Below, piece by piece: positions 37,951-49,286 of a stretch of 64,000 nt of DNA. Positions within the stretch are counted from its first letter, which is position 1. Every line of letters starts with the position of its first letter. Both the position numbers and the translations under genes were made by a program. The DNA is from Codonopsis lanceolata (Eukaryota; Streptophyta; Magnoliopsida; Asterales; Campanulaceae). The stretch spans positions 12,865,101-12,929,100 of the forward strand of contig CM028382.1 in NCBI GenBank assembly GCA_013146195.2, read 5' to 3'. A model generated the notes under the pieces. It had not been told where the DNA came from. It saw nothing but the letters and a program-made list of their open reading frames with translations, and ran no database searches.

Positions 37951-39303
37951 CCTATCAAATAAGACTTTCCGGATGAAAGCTTATTTTATATCTCTTGTGC
38001 CATGGTTCCATGGTACGCGGATTATGTCAATTACATTGTGAGCAACATTATCCCTCCGGATTTCTCTTCATCTTAAAGGAAGAAATTTCTCCATGATGTC
38101 AAGCAATATATTTGGGAGGAGCCCTATTTATTCAAATTGGGGAAAGATCAAGTACTTCGGAGATGTATTCCTTTGGAGGAGCAAATTGCGGTATTGATCC
38201 ATTGTCATTCTTCTCCTTATGGTGGCCACTTTCGTGGATCTCGGACAGCTTGTAAAGTCTTGCAATCGGGTTTCTTTTGGCCTTCTCTCTTCAAGGATGC
38301 TCATGAATTTGTGTTAAGATGTGATCGTTGCCAAAGAACCAGAAACATTTCTCGCCGCCATGAGATGCCGCTACAAGGGATTCTTGAAGTTGAAGTCTTC
38401 GATGTTTGGGGGATAGATTTCATGGGACCATTCACTCCTTCATTCGGAAATTTATACATCTTGGTTGCCGTTGATTATGTCTCAAACTGAGTCGAAGCCA
38501 TAGCCCTCCCCACGAATGATGCCCGGGTGGTAACCAAGTTCTTGCAAAAGAATGTGTTCACACATTTTGGAACCCCCCGAGTTATCATTAGTGATGGAGG
38601 CTCTCATTTTTGCAACCGGTTGTTCGATGGGATTCTAGCAAAATATGGAGTGAAGCACAAAGTAGCCACGGCCTACCATCCTCAAACAAGTGGGCAAGTG
38701 GAGGTGACTAATAGAGAGATCAAACGTGTGCTTGAAAAAGTGGTGAGCCCAAATCGCAGGGATTGGTCCCAAAAGCTTGATGACTCACTTTGGGCAATTT
38801 GGACGGCATTCAAGACTCCTATTGGGATGACTCCGTATCAAATGGTGTTTGGAAAGTCTTGCCATCTCCCGGTAGAACTAGAGCATAAGGCATATTGGGC
38901 TATCCAAAAGCTCAATTTTGACTTCAAGGCCGCCGGTGAGAAAAGATTATTGCAATTGGAAGAGTTGGAAGAGCTTAGACAAAGAGCCTATGACAATACA
39001 AAATTGTATAAGGAGCGAACGAAGAAGTGGCATGACAAGCACATTTTGCCAAGATCTTTTCATCCGGGACAACAAGTGCTCTTATACAACTCAAGGTTGA
39101 GACTCTTTCCGGGCAAGCTCAAATCCCGATGGTCGGGACCATTTTCGGTTGTTTCCGTTTCCCCTCATAGAGCAGTGGAAGTGAAAGATGATGCTACCCA
39201 ATCAACATTCAAAGTCAATGGTCAACGCTTAAAGGCATATTTGGGTGGTGAATTGCAAAAGAAAGAACCTTCCATCCTCCTCAACGATCCAGAAACACAA
39301 TGA
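37951..39303 (+). pseudogene. Athila integrase, right arm, one stop in the core
   Basis: Frame 38137-38490 has the zinc finger (HCHSSPYGGHFRGSRTACKV ... CDRCQRTRN) and the first catalytic Asp block (VWGIDFMGPFTPSFGNLYI). TGA at 38488-38490 stands where the left arm retains Trp, so it is a later, private mutation. Frame 38527-39303 (258 codons) continues with IISDGGSHFCNRLFDGILAKYG, ATAYHPQTSGQVEVTNREIKR (the D and E of the core), then a C-terminal domain (GPFSVVSVSPHRAVEV). The stop is at 39301-39303. Confidence 0.88.
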
Positions 39304-40945
39304 TGCGAGCAAGAAAGTCAAGCTAAAGACTTTAAATTAGAACTATTCGTATCGGTTTTCTCTTCCCTCTCTTTTTAATTATTTGTTTTTATAACTTTTG
39401 TATGTATATGCATGTGTCGTTTTTCGAAGCCCTCCCGAGTTTGTGGGTTTATAGGGAGGTGTATATAGTGTCCCCTCGCAAAAATATTTTTCTTTGTATT
39501 TGCTTTTCATGGGGTTGTAGTGATTGTTGCCTTGCCTTGGTATGCTCATGAACATTGAGGGCAATGTTCGGTTCTAAGTTTTGGGGTGGGGTTAGCATTA
39601 TTTTTGCCCTCGATTTTTGAGAAAATTTCAAGCTAATTTGGACCCCATTAATTATACTTTGATCATTCATCTCATCACTTTGGCGCTCATTGAGTTGTAT
39701 GTGCATTATTTTCTTGGATTTGACCTTGAGATTATTACATGTATACTTGAGGATATTTTGTGATTTTTGTGCTAGTTTTCCCTTATTCACGTTAAATAGC
39801 TTAAAAATATTTTTCTTTTTAAGCTAAGCTCTAGCTTTGGTTGTGCATGTGTTATGAGTACCTTGTTGTGAGTTGTGATGCCGTTGGATGATTTCGAGAT
39901 TAATGAATAGTTTGGCTTGTGAGTATGACAATAGCATGATATAGGCCATATTTGACTCGTTTGTGCCATATCGACCTACCCTTATTCACATTAAATCCCT
40001 AGTGTCCCATTTGAGCCTTAATAGAAGAATGGTGTGTGCAAGAGCACACAATGACCCCCATTCGCCTTCATTTTGATCACCCGCATTAACTTATCCCATG
40101 AGCCTATACACTTTATCCAACCCTTTGAGAGAGCACTTTGTGAAATGAATTTATAAATCTATGTCTTGGAGGGAATGTGAGCTTCATGGAAGTGTTGTTC
40201 TTTATATATTGGTGTGGTGTGGTTTTAATCTTGGTTGATGAGTTGGGGGTTGTTTATCTTGTAAAAGGGGGCCCTTGTGTATTAAAAAAAAAGGAATCAA
40301 AAGTGAAGGGCAACCCAAAATTGTGAACCATTTGTGCTTTAAAGTTATTCAAAGAGGGGAATTGTGGGAAAAAAATATCATTTGTGGTAGTTTGATGTAC
40401 TCTCAACCCCAAGTTCTTGATATGTAAAAAAAAAAAAAAAGAAGCTAAGTTTGGGTTGAGAAGAATGGTGAGTTATGATGGAGTATGTTGTTTCATGAAG
40501 TTAGACTTGAGTATGATTTTGAAGGTTTCACTTGTGCTCTCTTGTCTTGATTTCCTTCCCTTCATTTGTAGCTCAACCTTGGCCTAAAGTTACAAGCTTT
40601 GCAAAAGTCCTATTGATATTGTCATACCATGAGTTATTGCCTTGTGACGTATATATCCCTTTCGGTTTGATGGCTCATGCTTGGTATCTCATTGAACGTT
40701 CAATCCTAGCTAGAGTGATGCTATTTAGTCATGGGCTTGTGCTTCATGTTTTTTAGTAAGTGTTTGAGAAAATTTAGCTAGCATTGAAATCATATCATAC
40801 CTTGGTTATGCATTTTTATAATCTTGAGTTTGATTTCTTTCATGGTAATGCATGTGGGATCTTGATTGAGTGCCTTCTTCATTCCATCGTGTTCTCGAGC
40901 ATCTCCATAATCCATATTTCTCTTTGCTCGGGACGATCAAAGCTT
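39304..40945 (+). other. Athila 3' non-coding region, right arm
   Basis: Between pol and PPT, with no family-supported ORF. It contains the empty site of the MITE found in the left arm (around 39440-39460) and short homopolymer runs near 40285 and 40428. Confidence 0.75.
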
Positions 40946-40956
40946 AAGTTTGGGGG
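40946..40956 (+). other. Polypurine tract of Athila, right arm
   Basis: AAGTTTGGGGG immediately precedes the LTR start TGTTGATAAG. Confidence 0.82.
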
Positions 40957-42651
40957 TGTTGATAAGCTTGTAATTTTCCTATTATTTTCATTAATTTTCT
41001 GGAATTTTATTGGTTATTTTGAGCTTTGGTTGATAATTAATTGCATTTGAGATATTATTTTTATGTATTTTGTGCTTCATGTAGGTATCTCAAAGATATT
41101 CGAGGTTTTATGGCTCAATACATGCAAATCGAGGCAATTCCGGGCTTCAATGTTGAGTTTTGATGCTTGCCGTTAAATTCCGTCAAGTATTTCAATGTGC
41201 AGCAGGCCTAACGGAAGCTAACTGGGCTAACGGAGGATGAATTTGCGAAGTCTGGGAGCAGAAGGACTTCGCCAGCCAATTTCAGAAAGTCAGGGGCACT
41301 GGAGTACTATTCTGGAAGCAAGGGAAGCCGGAGTAAATTTCCAAACAGCAGGGGAGGTCGGCGGAAAAGGCTGAATCTCCCTGTGCGATGTCGCCTTCTC
41401 CCGCGGCCACGTCACCCGCCGCCCACTAGTGCTGACCCGCGTCATCTTCAGTGGATCGGGCCTGACCTGCGTGCGACCCTGCCCCATCCAGCCCACTCCC
41501 TCTCTCATTTTCAGCCCATTTCACGCCCGTGTAACCCGCGAACTCTCCCTGGTCCAACCCTGACCCTAGCGCGACCCAACTTCCTTTTCTTTTCCAATTT
41601 AGCCCCCAAATCTCCCTTGAACTTCCTAATTTGCCCCCTTGAGTGCCCTAGTAGCTTTGGGGAGAAACTAGGAGCTTCAATTTCGGCAGAGAGTGGGCTG
41701 GAACAAAAACTCAAGGCTGGAACAAGGAACAAAAGGGGGGAAGAATCTGGAAGCAGAGAAGAAGCAACCACATTTCAATTTTATATCTCCATTTTCATCT
41801 TCTCTACATTGTTCCTCCATTGTTGCTCAAGCCAAGGCTAGGATTTCATCATTTCCTCAATTGAAAAGTATTGTACACTTTACTCTCTAGTTTTATTTAA
41901 TGTCAATAATTTTCATTGAAGATTTGATTTATTTCCTTAGCATTATGAACTAAATTAATTGCCTAGGGTTTTGATTTATATATTGGCTTGGATACTGTGA
42001 TTTTAATTTAAGATTTTGCTATTAATTGCTATTAATTAATTTTTGGGTATTATGTTGTGCTCTTAATGCTTGTAATGATTTGATCACCCATTACATGATT
42101 TTTAAAATTGCTTAATGCATGAAAATGATTTTGTAATTTTGGAAAATACAACATAGTTGTTTTTGGGTTGGGTTAATCTAAGTTATTAATCCTCTTTAAA
42201 ATAGTCAATTGGGGTTTTGTGTTTGGAAGCGATTAATTGGATAAATTCATACGTAGTGAAAGCCCGTGAATTTATGTCGTTAATTAACACCGTTATACGA
42301 AGCGTCAGCCCTTAACGGTGATTTTTGAATCCCCGACTTCCAAAAATAGAATAGTTTTAATAGCAACCCCTTATTAAATCACAACGGAAGAGCCAATTGA
42401 AAATTAAAACTCTAGATCTTTTCTCATTGAAGTCAACCTCATTTTAATATTGTTTTATTTAATTTCTTATTTTAGCTTAATTATTAGTTAATTCTCTCAA
42501 AATCGATCGTCTAAATATAGTTAAAATTGCAACGTGCTTGGTACTCATTAAAAACAACCAAATTGCTTCCTCGTTGGTTCGACACTCTACTTATCACTTT
42601 ATTACTTGTTTGACCGGGTAATCTTGCCCGTGTGCGTTTTCGCATCCAACA
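40957..42651 (+). repeat. Athila 3' LTR, right arm
   Basis: 1695 bp from TGTTGATAAG to GCATCCAACA, with TG...CA termini that form a short inverted repeat (TGTTG/CAACA). The first 250 bases are close to the left-arm LTR. About 41200-41700 is so different that it would pass for another subfamily, and the last 800 bases are similar again. The flank beyond 42651 (CAATCGTG) does not match the left-arm flank. Confidence 0.9.
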
Positions 42652-42940
42652 CAATCGTGTAGCATGTTCAATATTTTCAAAACCATTACTGTAACACCAA
42701 TTTTAAGTATCAATTCATGCCTAACCCTGAACACTTTATACTACTAAAAAACTCTAAAGAATCTCGTCTTCGAACAAACTTGAATTTTTTCTACCCTTCA
42801 AATATAAACTAAACTCAAATAAGTTCTTCTTTTTGAATGATTACTTTTATTAAATTATATTTGTATTTTATAAATAGATAAATTTCTGATAAGAAAATAA
42901 GTTAAAATCTAAATAACGAAATTATTTTTACTGTTAACTA
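42652..42940. other. AT-rich spacer
   Basis: I see no gene, repeat or regulatory signal I can support. Confidence 0.5.
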
Positions 42941-43850
42941 TTATTTTTCTTTCGTAAATTATTTTGATTTTACTAACTTCCATTATATTTTTTGTTTTAT
43001 TGACTTTGTAACTATTATTTTTATTTTTAAGAATTAGTTTTACGGAAATCTTTTGTTCCGTAAATAATTTCTATTATTTTGTTAACCTCAGTTTAAATTG
43101 TTTTGTTTTTATTGACTATGTAACTATTATTTTTGTTCTATCAAATATTTTTATTTTACTAACATATTTTTTTGTTTTACATAACTATTTTTAATAATTT
43201 TTTTAGACTTTTGTTCTATAAATTATTTTTATAAATTTACTAACCTCAGTTTAAATTATTTTTGTTTTATTGACTCTGTAACTACTCAAATATTTTTATT
43301 TTACTAATGTATTTTTGTTTTACATAGCTATTCTTAATAATTTATTTTAAACTTTTGTTTCGTAAATTATTTTTATTATTTTAGTTACTCCAGTTTAAAT
43401 TTTTTTTTGTTTTATTGACTCTGTAACTATTATTTTTATTCTATCAAATATTTTTATTTTACTAATGCATTTTTGTTTTACATAGCTATTTTTAAGAATT
43501 TGTTTTAAACTTTTCTTCTGTAAATTATTTTTATTATTTTAGTAGCCTCAGTTTAAATTGTTTTTGTTTTATTAACCCTGTAACTATTATTTTTGTTCCA
43601 TCAAATATTTTTATTTTACTAACATATTTTTGTTTTACATATATATTTTTAAGAATTTGTTTAAACTTTTGTTCCGTAAATTATTTTATTTTACTAACCT
43701 CCGCATTAAATTATTTTTGTTTTGTTGATTCTATAACTTTTATTTTTATAGTGGTTTGTTCAATAAATTATTTTTATTTTACTAACCTTTTATATTTTTG
43801 TTTTCTTGACTCCGGAACTATTATTTTTATTTTAGTTATTATTTTTTATA
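42940..43850. repeat. Degenerate tandem repeats, about 150 bp
   Basis: The phrase TTGACTCTGTAACTATTATTTTT (or a variant) recurs near 42995, 43110, 43268, 43415, 43572, 43725 and 43806. Between the phrases are TTTATTTTACTAAC-type and TTTTGTTTTACATA-type blocks. Spacing is mostly 115-158 bp. It is extremely T-rich, without coding potential. Confidence 0.75.
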
Positions 43851-44032
43851 TTTAAAGAGAGAAAAATATTTAAATATAATTAAAAGAGAGGAGATGGTGG
43901 TAATGAGAGAGAAAATAGGGAAGAGACGGGAGAGAGAAAGTGAGAAAATAAGGAAAAGATATGAGAGAGAAATAGTTGAATAGTAACTCAAAAGTCATTA
44001 GATTTTGGAGGGATAAATCTACCCTTACCATT

Positions 44033-44159
<127 letters not shown>

Positions 44160-45245
44160 ATCTCATATTGGTTAGAAAGTGATATTGATTTTAATTTTAA
44201 ATAAAAGACTTTTACTATTATTACCAATAGAAATGATATATCATACATTTGTTATAAATAGATGTTGGCTTTAAAATACTATTATTACCAATGCAATATA
44301 TATACCCTACATTGGTTAAAAAGTGATATTTGTTCTATAAGATAAAAGACTTCTACTTTTATCATCAATAGAAGAGAAAAGATATATCTCACGTTGTTTA
44401 GAAAAAGATGCTGATTTAATTATTTAAGATAAGAGACGTCTACTATTATTACGAAATGAGAAAATATATTTCACATTGGTTAGAGAGCGATACTCGTTTA
44501 AAAGTCTATAATTATTACTAATAGGAGATAAATATTTCACATTAGTTAGAAAATTTATATTGGTTTAAAAAGTTTTTAAATGATATATCTCACATTAGTT
44601 ACAAAGAGATGTATCCCACATTATTTAGAAATGTGTACTGGTTATAAAAGTTATTAAATAAATGAATTTTGATATTATTACCAATATAAAAGATGTATCC
44701 CACATTCTTTGGAAATGAATGCTGGTTTAAAAATCTTTAAATAAAAGACTATTATTATTACTAATAGAAGAGATGTATCCCACATTTATAATAAATTAGT
44801 GTTGATTTTAAAAATACTATTATTACCAATACAAAATATGTATACCACATGATTAGAAAATGATGTTGGTTTTAATTTTTTTTTAGATAAACGACTTAAA
44901 CTTTCATTACCAATAGAAATATAAAACAAGTATCAAACATTGTTTAAAAATAAATAATGATTTTAAAAGTTTTTAACAAAAAAAACTTATACTATTATTA
45001 TCAAGTTAGATGTTAGTTTTAAAAGTTTTTAGATAAAATATTTATATTATTATTACTAATAGAAAATATATATCTCCCGTTAGTTAGAAAATTATGTTGA
45101 TTTTAAAAATATTTAGGTAAAAAAACGTTTAATATTAGTAACAAATAACAATAGAAAAAAGTTAAATTATTATAACTATTGCAGAGTTTATCAATCCAAT
45201 TATAATGTTCAAAAGTTATATTATTATTACAAAAAAAATTTATCC
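44160..45245. repeat. Second degenerate tandem repeat zone
   Basis: The phrase ATTATTACCAATAGAA and a partner phrase like TATCCCACATT..TTAGAAA recur about ten times between 44219 and 45245, at irregular 60-150-bp spacing. AT-rich, without genes. It ends near AACACGGGCTAAATAACTAG, vaguely reminiscent of Helitron 3' ends. Confidence 0.65.
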
Positions 45246-45446
45246 CACATTATAGTCGTATGAAACACGGGCTAAATAACTAGTATTGTATAAATGAGAC
45301 CAGTCGGTTGTGTCCCTATAAGACGAAATTGAACTCTAATGTCTACTACACGACCCGTTGAAAGTGGTCCACAAAGTTGAAACCAACAATACCCGACCCA
45401 TAAATTCTCACTGCGATTCCTTCCAACATCTCACATTGTTCACAGG

Positions 45447-45915
45447 TAGGGGTGGACAAACGGGCTCGGGTTTTCGGGTCCCGAATCGATCTGATAGGGT
45501 AAAACCCGATCGTGTCGGGTTTTTTTAGGTTAACGGGTTACCCGAGCCTGATCTTAAAAAACAGGTCGGTTATCGGGTTTTGCATTGGTACCTGAAAAAC
45601 CCGATTTTTAGATGACTAATTATTATTATTTTTAATTTTTTTATTACATTAAACCAACTAATCAATCACTTATGACTTTAGTCTACTCTTAAATCACATT
45701 ACCATTACCAATACCAATACCAAGCAATTGCAAACCTACCAAGCACAAAAAAATGGTTTTTTTTTTAAATTAAAAAAAGTGGTTTTAAACATAACGGGTT
45801 ACCCAAACCCGATTCTTTCGGAACAGGTTCGGGTAGTAAAATATCATACCCGTTTTTTCAGGTAACCGACTCGATAACCAGAAAAACTTGAAACCCGACC
45901 CGATGCCCACCCATA
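45447..45915. mobile_element. hAT-type MITE, 469 bp
   Basis: The ends TAGGGGTGGACA and TGCCCACCCATA form an imperfect terminal inverted repeat. An 8-bp target duplication TTCACAGG flanks it (45439-45446 and 45916-45923). The interior is rich in ACCCGA/TCGGGT palindromic words. No coding capacity. Confidence 0.9.
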
Positions 45916-46289
45916 TTCACAGGTTTGAGTTTGGAAGCTGAGTTGGCAATTGGAGGACTCGAAGCTTACCAGAGAAGAGCCAAATAAATACAGTTAACCC
46001 CATGTAAACTTATGATTTTTCGGGTCACCCCTTATACTATTTAACTAGACAGTAAATTCCTACAAACTATTCAGTTTTTACACTTTCATGCAATCTGTCC
46101 AAAATCAATTAAATTTATTGACGGTTCTGTTAGTTTTGACTGTCACATGCTTCTAAGTGAAGTAGACGAAATATTAATAACCAACATACATCTATTACCT
46201 CTTCATCATTTAATTAAGCTAGAAGAAGTTAAGTTAAATTATAACTTACACATGTAAGTTAGAAAAAAAATGGTCAAAAAATAAAAATA

Positions 46290-46485
46290 AAATACACAAT
46301 TTATTTTTTATTACTGAAATGCATCAAGAAAGTAGAAGTTTTCATTGGTAAAAGTGGTAAGATGTGAAAAAGTAAGGATAAAGAGGTAAAAGTGATGTTC
46401 TAAAAATATAAGTTTCAAACTGAATAATTATTTTGTGACAGATAAAAAAAAGAAAGACGATAATTTAGGAACGAAGAGAATACAT
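46290..46485. mobile_element. Stowaway-like MITE remnant
   Basis: The block AGTTTCAAACTGAATAATTATTTTGTGACAGAT...GGAACGAAGAGAAT is a decayed relative of the ends of the two elements at 47039-47572. Its left end is not identifiable. Confidence 0.5.
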
Positions 46486-47038
46486 AATTTGTAGAAGTTC
46501 TTTTATGAGGTAATATAATATAATAATATAATAAAATTTAAAAAATATTTAAAGGGATGACCCTAACGATAACGACCATAAAACCTCAGGAGCTTATTGT
46601 ATGTTGCCCCTACTAATATTCTCTCTCCAACACACCCTACCATTTTCTCTCTCCTCAAGTTCCCAACAGTGAGAGGAGAGAGTGTTCACAAACACAGTCA
46701 GTCACGGCCAAAAGTAGGTGAAAAAGCAATGCAATTCCTCCATTAAACAAATCCCCACACCCACACTCACATGCCACAAGCATCGGAATGACAATGACTG
46801 ACACAATACGATAGTAATAAGTGTTACAATTCAATATTAATGGATAACTTTGGGTTAGATCATTATTCATTATATACTTTATCCAAATTATCTATTAACA
46901 CCTAATTGCCATAATACAAACCAATACGACATGATTATAAAATATGGTTATAGAGACAAATAACACGATAAGACTAACACGACACGAAATTGTTTATATA
47001 TTCAAAATAATATTGATTATTGTATTTATGATCAAATA

Positions 47039-47304
47039 CTCCCTCCGTTCCAAAATTATTGTCTGAGTTAACTTGACGCACGATTTAAGAAAACACATTT
47101 GACTGGATTATTAATATTAGTTCGATGTGTAGTTTACTTTAAAGTCCATATGTATATATATGATCCATAATTAAAGTAAAATGAAAAAATAAGGATAAAG
47201 TGATAAAAATGTTATTCTTAAAAAGAAAGTTTCAAATAAGACAATTATTTTGAGACGGATAAAAAATGAAAACAAGATAATTATTTTGGGACGAAGAAAA
47301 TATT
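47039..47304. mobile_element. Stowaway-like MITE 1
   Basis: It starts TA-CTCCCTCCGTTCC and ends with the related inverted sequence TTTTGGGACGAAGAAAATA. CTCCCTCCGTCCC ends and TA targets mark Stowaway (Tc1/mariner) MITEs. Confidence 0.75.
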
Positions 47305-47307
47305 ATA

Positions 47308-47572
47308 CTCCCTCCGTCCCTAAATTATCGTCCCCTTTCCTTTTTCGTTCGTCCCAAAATAATTGTTCAGTTTGAAACTTATTTTTTTAGAACGTCACTT
47401 TTACCACTTTATCCTTATTTTTTTATCCTACTTTAATTATGAAGTCATATACACATGGACTTTAAAGAAAACTATACATTAAATCAATATAAATAATCAA
47501 GTCAATTGTTTTTTCTTAAACTATGCGTCAGGTCAATTAGAATAATTATTTGAAGACAGAAAGAATAAATAA
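47308..47572. mobile_element. Stowaway-like MITE 2
   Basis: It starts TA-CTCCCTCCGTCCC and its right end is a decayed inverted copy near GAAGACAGAAAGAATA. It lies directly next to MITE 1. Confidence 0.7.
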
Positions 47573-47619
47573 CAAGAAAATACGATAATGCGATATGAAC
47601 AAAACAGGAATTACGACCC

Positions 47620-48006
47620 GGCCACAGACTAAAAAAAGAAAAGAAAAATAATGGACTTTACCATCTTACTACGACAAGCACTACTGTCTACTGTACTGCA
47701 TTCACCGCCCCCCACCTTCTCTCTCTCTCTACCTAATCTAACCTCTCCCTTCACTACTACTACTAGTTTTTAGAGAGAGAAAGTGCTAGTTGTATTTCTT
47801 ACTTTTTTTCTTTCAGCTTTTTGCTTTGCCAATTGCCATCCATCTGCTTCAAAACCCTAAATCTGTGAACATTTTTCCGGTACAAGATCTCCGACGACCT
47901 ACTGTCCTTTTCTCACTTACCAGACTTCGATCCGTTTTTACTCAATGGACGACGATTCTACATACTCGTTTTGTTGATTTTGTCCCCACTCAATGTTGTT
48001 TGGAAA
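47620..48006 (+). promoter_or_regulatory. Probable promoter and 5' UTR of the RhoGAP gene
   Basis: CT-rich pyrimidine patches (CTCTCTCTCTCTACC at about 47719) and GAGAGAGAAAG at about 47773, common near plant core promoters, lie upstream of the start codon. I do not see a clear TATA box, and the transcription start cannot be fixed from sequence. Two upstream ATGs (47945 and 47993) lie in the likely leader. Confidence 0.5.
47945..47977 (+). other. Upstream ORF 1 (10 codons)
   Basis: ATG GAC GAC GAT ... TGA, 30 bases before the main start. Its -3 base is T, a weak start context. It counts as an uORF only if the leader contains this region. Confidence 0.5.
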
Positions 48007-48060
48007 ATGTCGGCTTCATTGGCTGCGTTCGACCGTCCCCGAATTGCAGCTTCCAACACG
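47993..48060 (+). other. Upstream ORF 2, overlapping the main start
   Basis: The ATG at 47993 is out of frame with the main ATG at 48007. After splicing exons 1-2-3 as annotated, its frame runs 36 codons and stops at TAG at the start of exon 3. Start context is weak (-3 is T). Confidence 0.45.
48007..48060 (+). CDS. PH-domain RhoGAP (PHGAP/REN1-like), exon 1
   Basis: ATG plus 17 codons read MSASLAAFDRPRIAASNT, then donor GTATAT at 48061. This matches, by memory of the family, the conserved M-x-ASLAAxERPR-x-ASNT start of plant Rho GTPase-activating proteins with a PH domain. Those proteins accelerate GTP hydrolysis by ROP GTPases and control polar growth at the plasma membrane. The start is chosen because the frame continues with the expected VFKSGPLF in exon 2. 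The main ATG has A at -3. The rest of the protein (most of PH, RhoGAP domain, coiled coil) lies beyond the window. Exact paralogue (PHGAP1/2 or REN1) cannot be told from 55 residues. Confidence 0.88.
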
Positions 48061-49249
48061 GTATATTTTCATTTGAGAGTTGTTGTTTGAGGCTCCTTTG
48101 AGATAATTTTGTGTATGTGTGTGTGTTTTTTTTTTAAATTTCTTTTAGAGAGTAATTAGGCATTTGGTGTGAAGTTTGATTTTTTGTTGTTGCATTGTTG
48201 ATATCTATGGGAGGATTTGGAATGCACTTTTGTTATATAAAGTACTAATTATCTGTAGCGGTTATGAATCTGTGAAACTTCTACTTTTGATTCCAAGAAG
48301 TCTCATCTCAACTCTAGAAAATATTTTGTTTAATTCGCTGTGGGTTATTTGTTATTTGTATGAGTTTTGAAAAAATATGCAAATTTGGCTTCTTAAGATA
48401 TGAACTAGTTGAACTTGCTTGTACAGGTTGTGTCGATTGTCATGATTCCTACATGGCGCTAGGAAAAGATATACATGCTCATAATTACTACTTGATTTTT
48501 TTTAATCATTGTCTGTTTGAGTTGGAAAAAATTGATCCTGAGTGTGGCTTTAAAATGCGCCTGATCCTGTTGTGTTTTGTCAGACAGGTGCAAGTATTGT
48601 TGCATGAACACTTTTTTGGCTTTCTTCTTGGTGCAATCAGTACTTCCATTGTCATAAACACTAGAATTACTGGTGTATACATTATCTTTTCTACTCACCC
48701 CCCTCCGGTGTTCTACTTTTAGCTTCAGATTTCCCAAACATCCTTGCTTATTTCAAATCCTTGGTATCTGTACGAATACAAGTGTTTTTTAAAATCTAAG
48801 CTTTGTCTCCTCCCTTGATTATTTCAACGCAGTGTTCATCCAATTCTATAATTTTTTTTTCCTCGAATGCTTTTGGAAGTGGGATTCTCGACCATGGCAA
48901 GTAGAATTTAGATTCTGCAATTTGGAGCTGAATGAAGAAACTTAAATTTCTATGTAATCCGTCATCTTTAACATCATTAGAAGGGAAAGGACGAAGATTT
49001 TTTGGAAATACATTGAAAACTGCATCATTTCATTGTCTGTAACACATCATGCTTTGTTCTGTTTCTGAACCTTTGTGTTTCAGCTGTAGACTGCCCGTGG
49101 CTTCTCTTGTTTCTTAAGTACTTGAATGGAAGATATTCTCTAGCTTCATGTGTCCATTTTTTCGAGGATGATTCCAAACTTTGTGACCAAGTTATCCTTC
49201 TATGATAGTGCTATAATTTTGTGATTAGAACTTATGGAATTATTCACAG
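48061..49249 (+). other. RhoGAP intron 1 (1189 bp)
   Basis: Donor GTATAT and acceptor TTCACAG, between codons (phase 0). I see no transposon and no ORF worth calling in it. Confidence 0.8.
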
Positions 49250-49286
49250 GTTTTCAAGAGCGGGCCACTCTTCATATCTTCGAAAG
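49250..49286 (+). CDS. PH-domain RhoGAP, exon 2 (37 nt)
   Basis: The exon encodes VFKSGPLFISSK plus the first base of a Gly codon, bounded by acceptor CACAG and donor GTTGGT. VFKSGPLFISSKG is the opening beta-strand of the PH domain in plant PHGAP proteins. Its 37-nt length keeps the frame into exon 3 (phase 1). This very short exon would be missed by ORF-based prediction. Confidence 0.88.

Larger units (their letters stand above)
27334..42651. repeat. Right arm of giant inverted repeat
   Basis: Reverse-complement counterpart of 11358-26552. Its inner end, GCCTCAGTGGATTTC, matches the left arm up to the exact base where the third solo LTR starts on the left. Its outer end is the last base of the Athila 3' LTR. 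Its pol genes are better preserved than those of the left arm. Confidence 0.95.
46911..47605. mobile_element. Decayed hAT-MITE relative split by two Stowaway-like MITEs
   Basis: 46920-47037 and about 47573-47605 match the interior of the MITE at 14598-14849 (for example AGAGACAAATAACACGATAAG, and CACGAAATTGTTTATATATTC). Between them sit two other MITEs, so the older element was hit twice. No intact terminal repeats remain on the host MITE. Confidence 0.65.

Noticed and set aside
41383..41841. 152-codon frame in the right-arm Athila LTR
   Set aside because: Pro/Ser-rich frame in LTR U3. The left-arm counterpart is too different and shows no coding conservation.
11358..42651. Simple explanation of the palindrome as two haplotigs of one locus
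   Set aside because: Not fully rejected, but the outer flanks of the arms are unrelated and each starts exactly at an LTR terminus, which allelic copies should not show. Kept as an open alternative.
44160..45275. Complete Helitron
   Set aside because: Only a CTAG-like 3' end is suggestive. There is no good terminal hairpin, no defined 5' TC end and no Rep/helicase sequence.
47790..48101. 103-codon frame across the RhoGAP start
   Set aside because: It has no ATG at its beginning, lies in another frame from the conserved exon 1 and runs through the splice donor. The in-frame evidence supports MSASLAAFDRPR instead.
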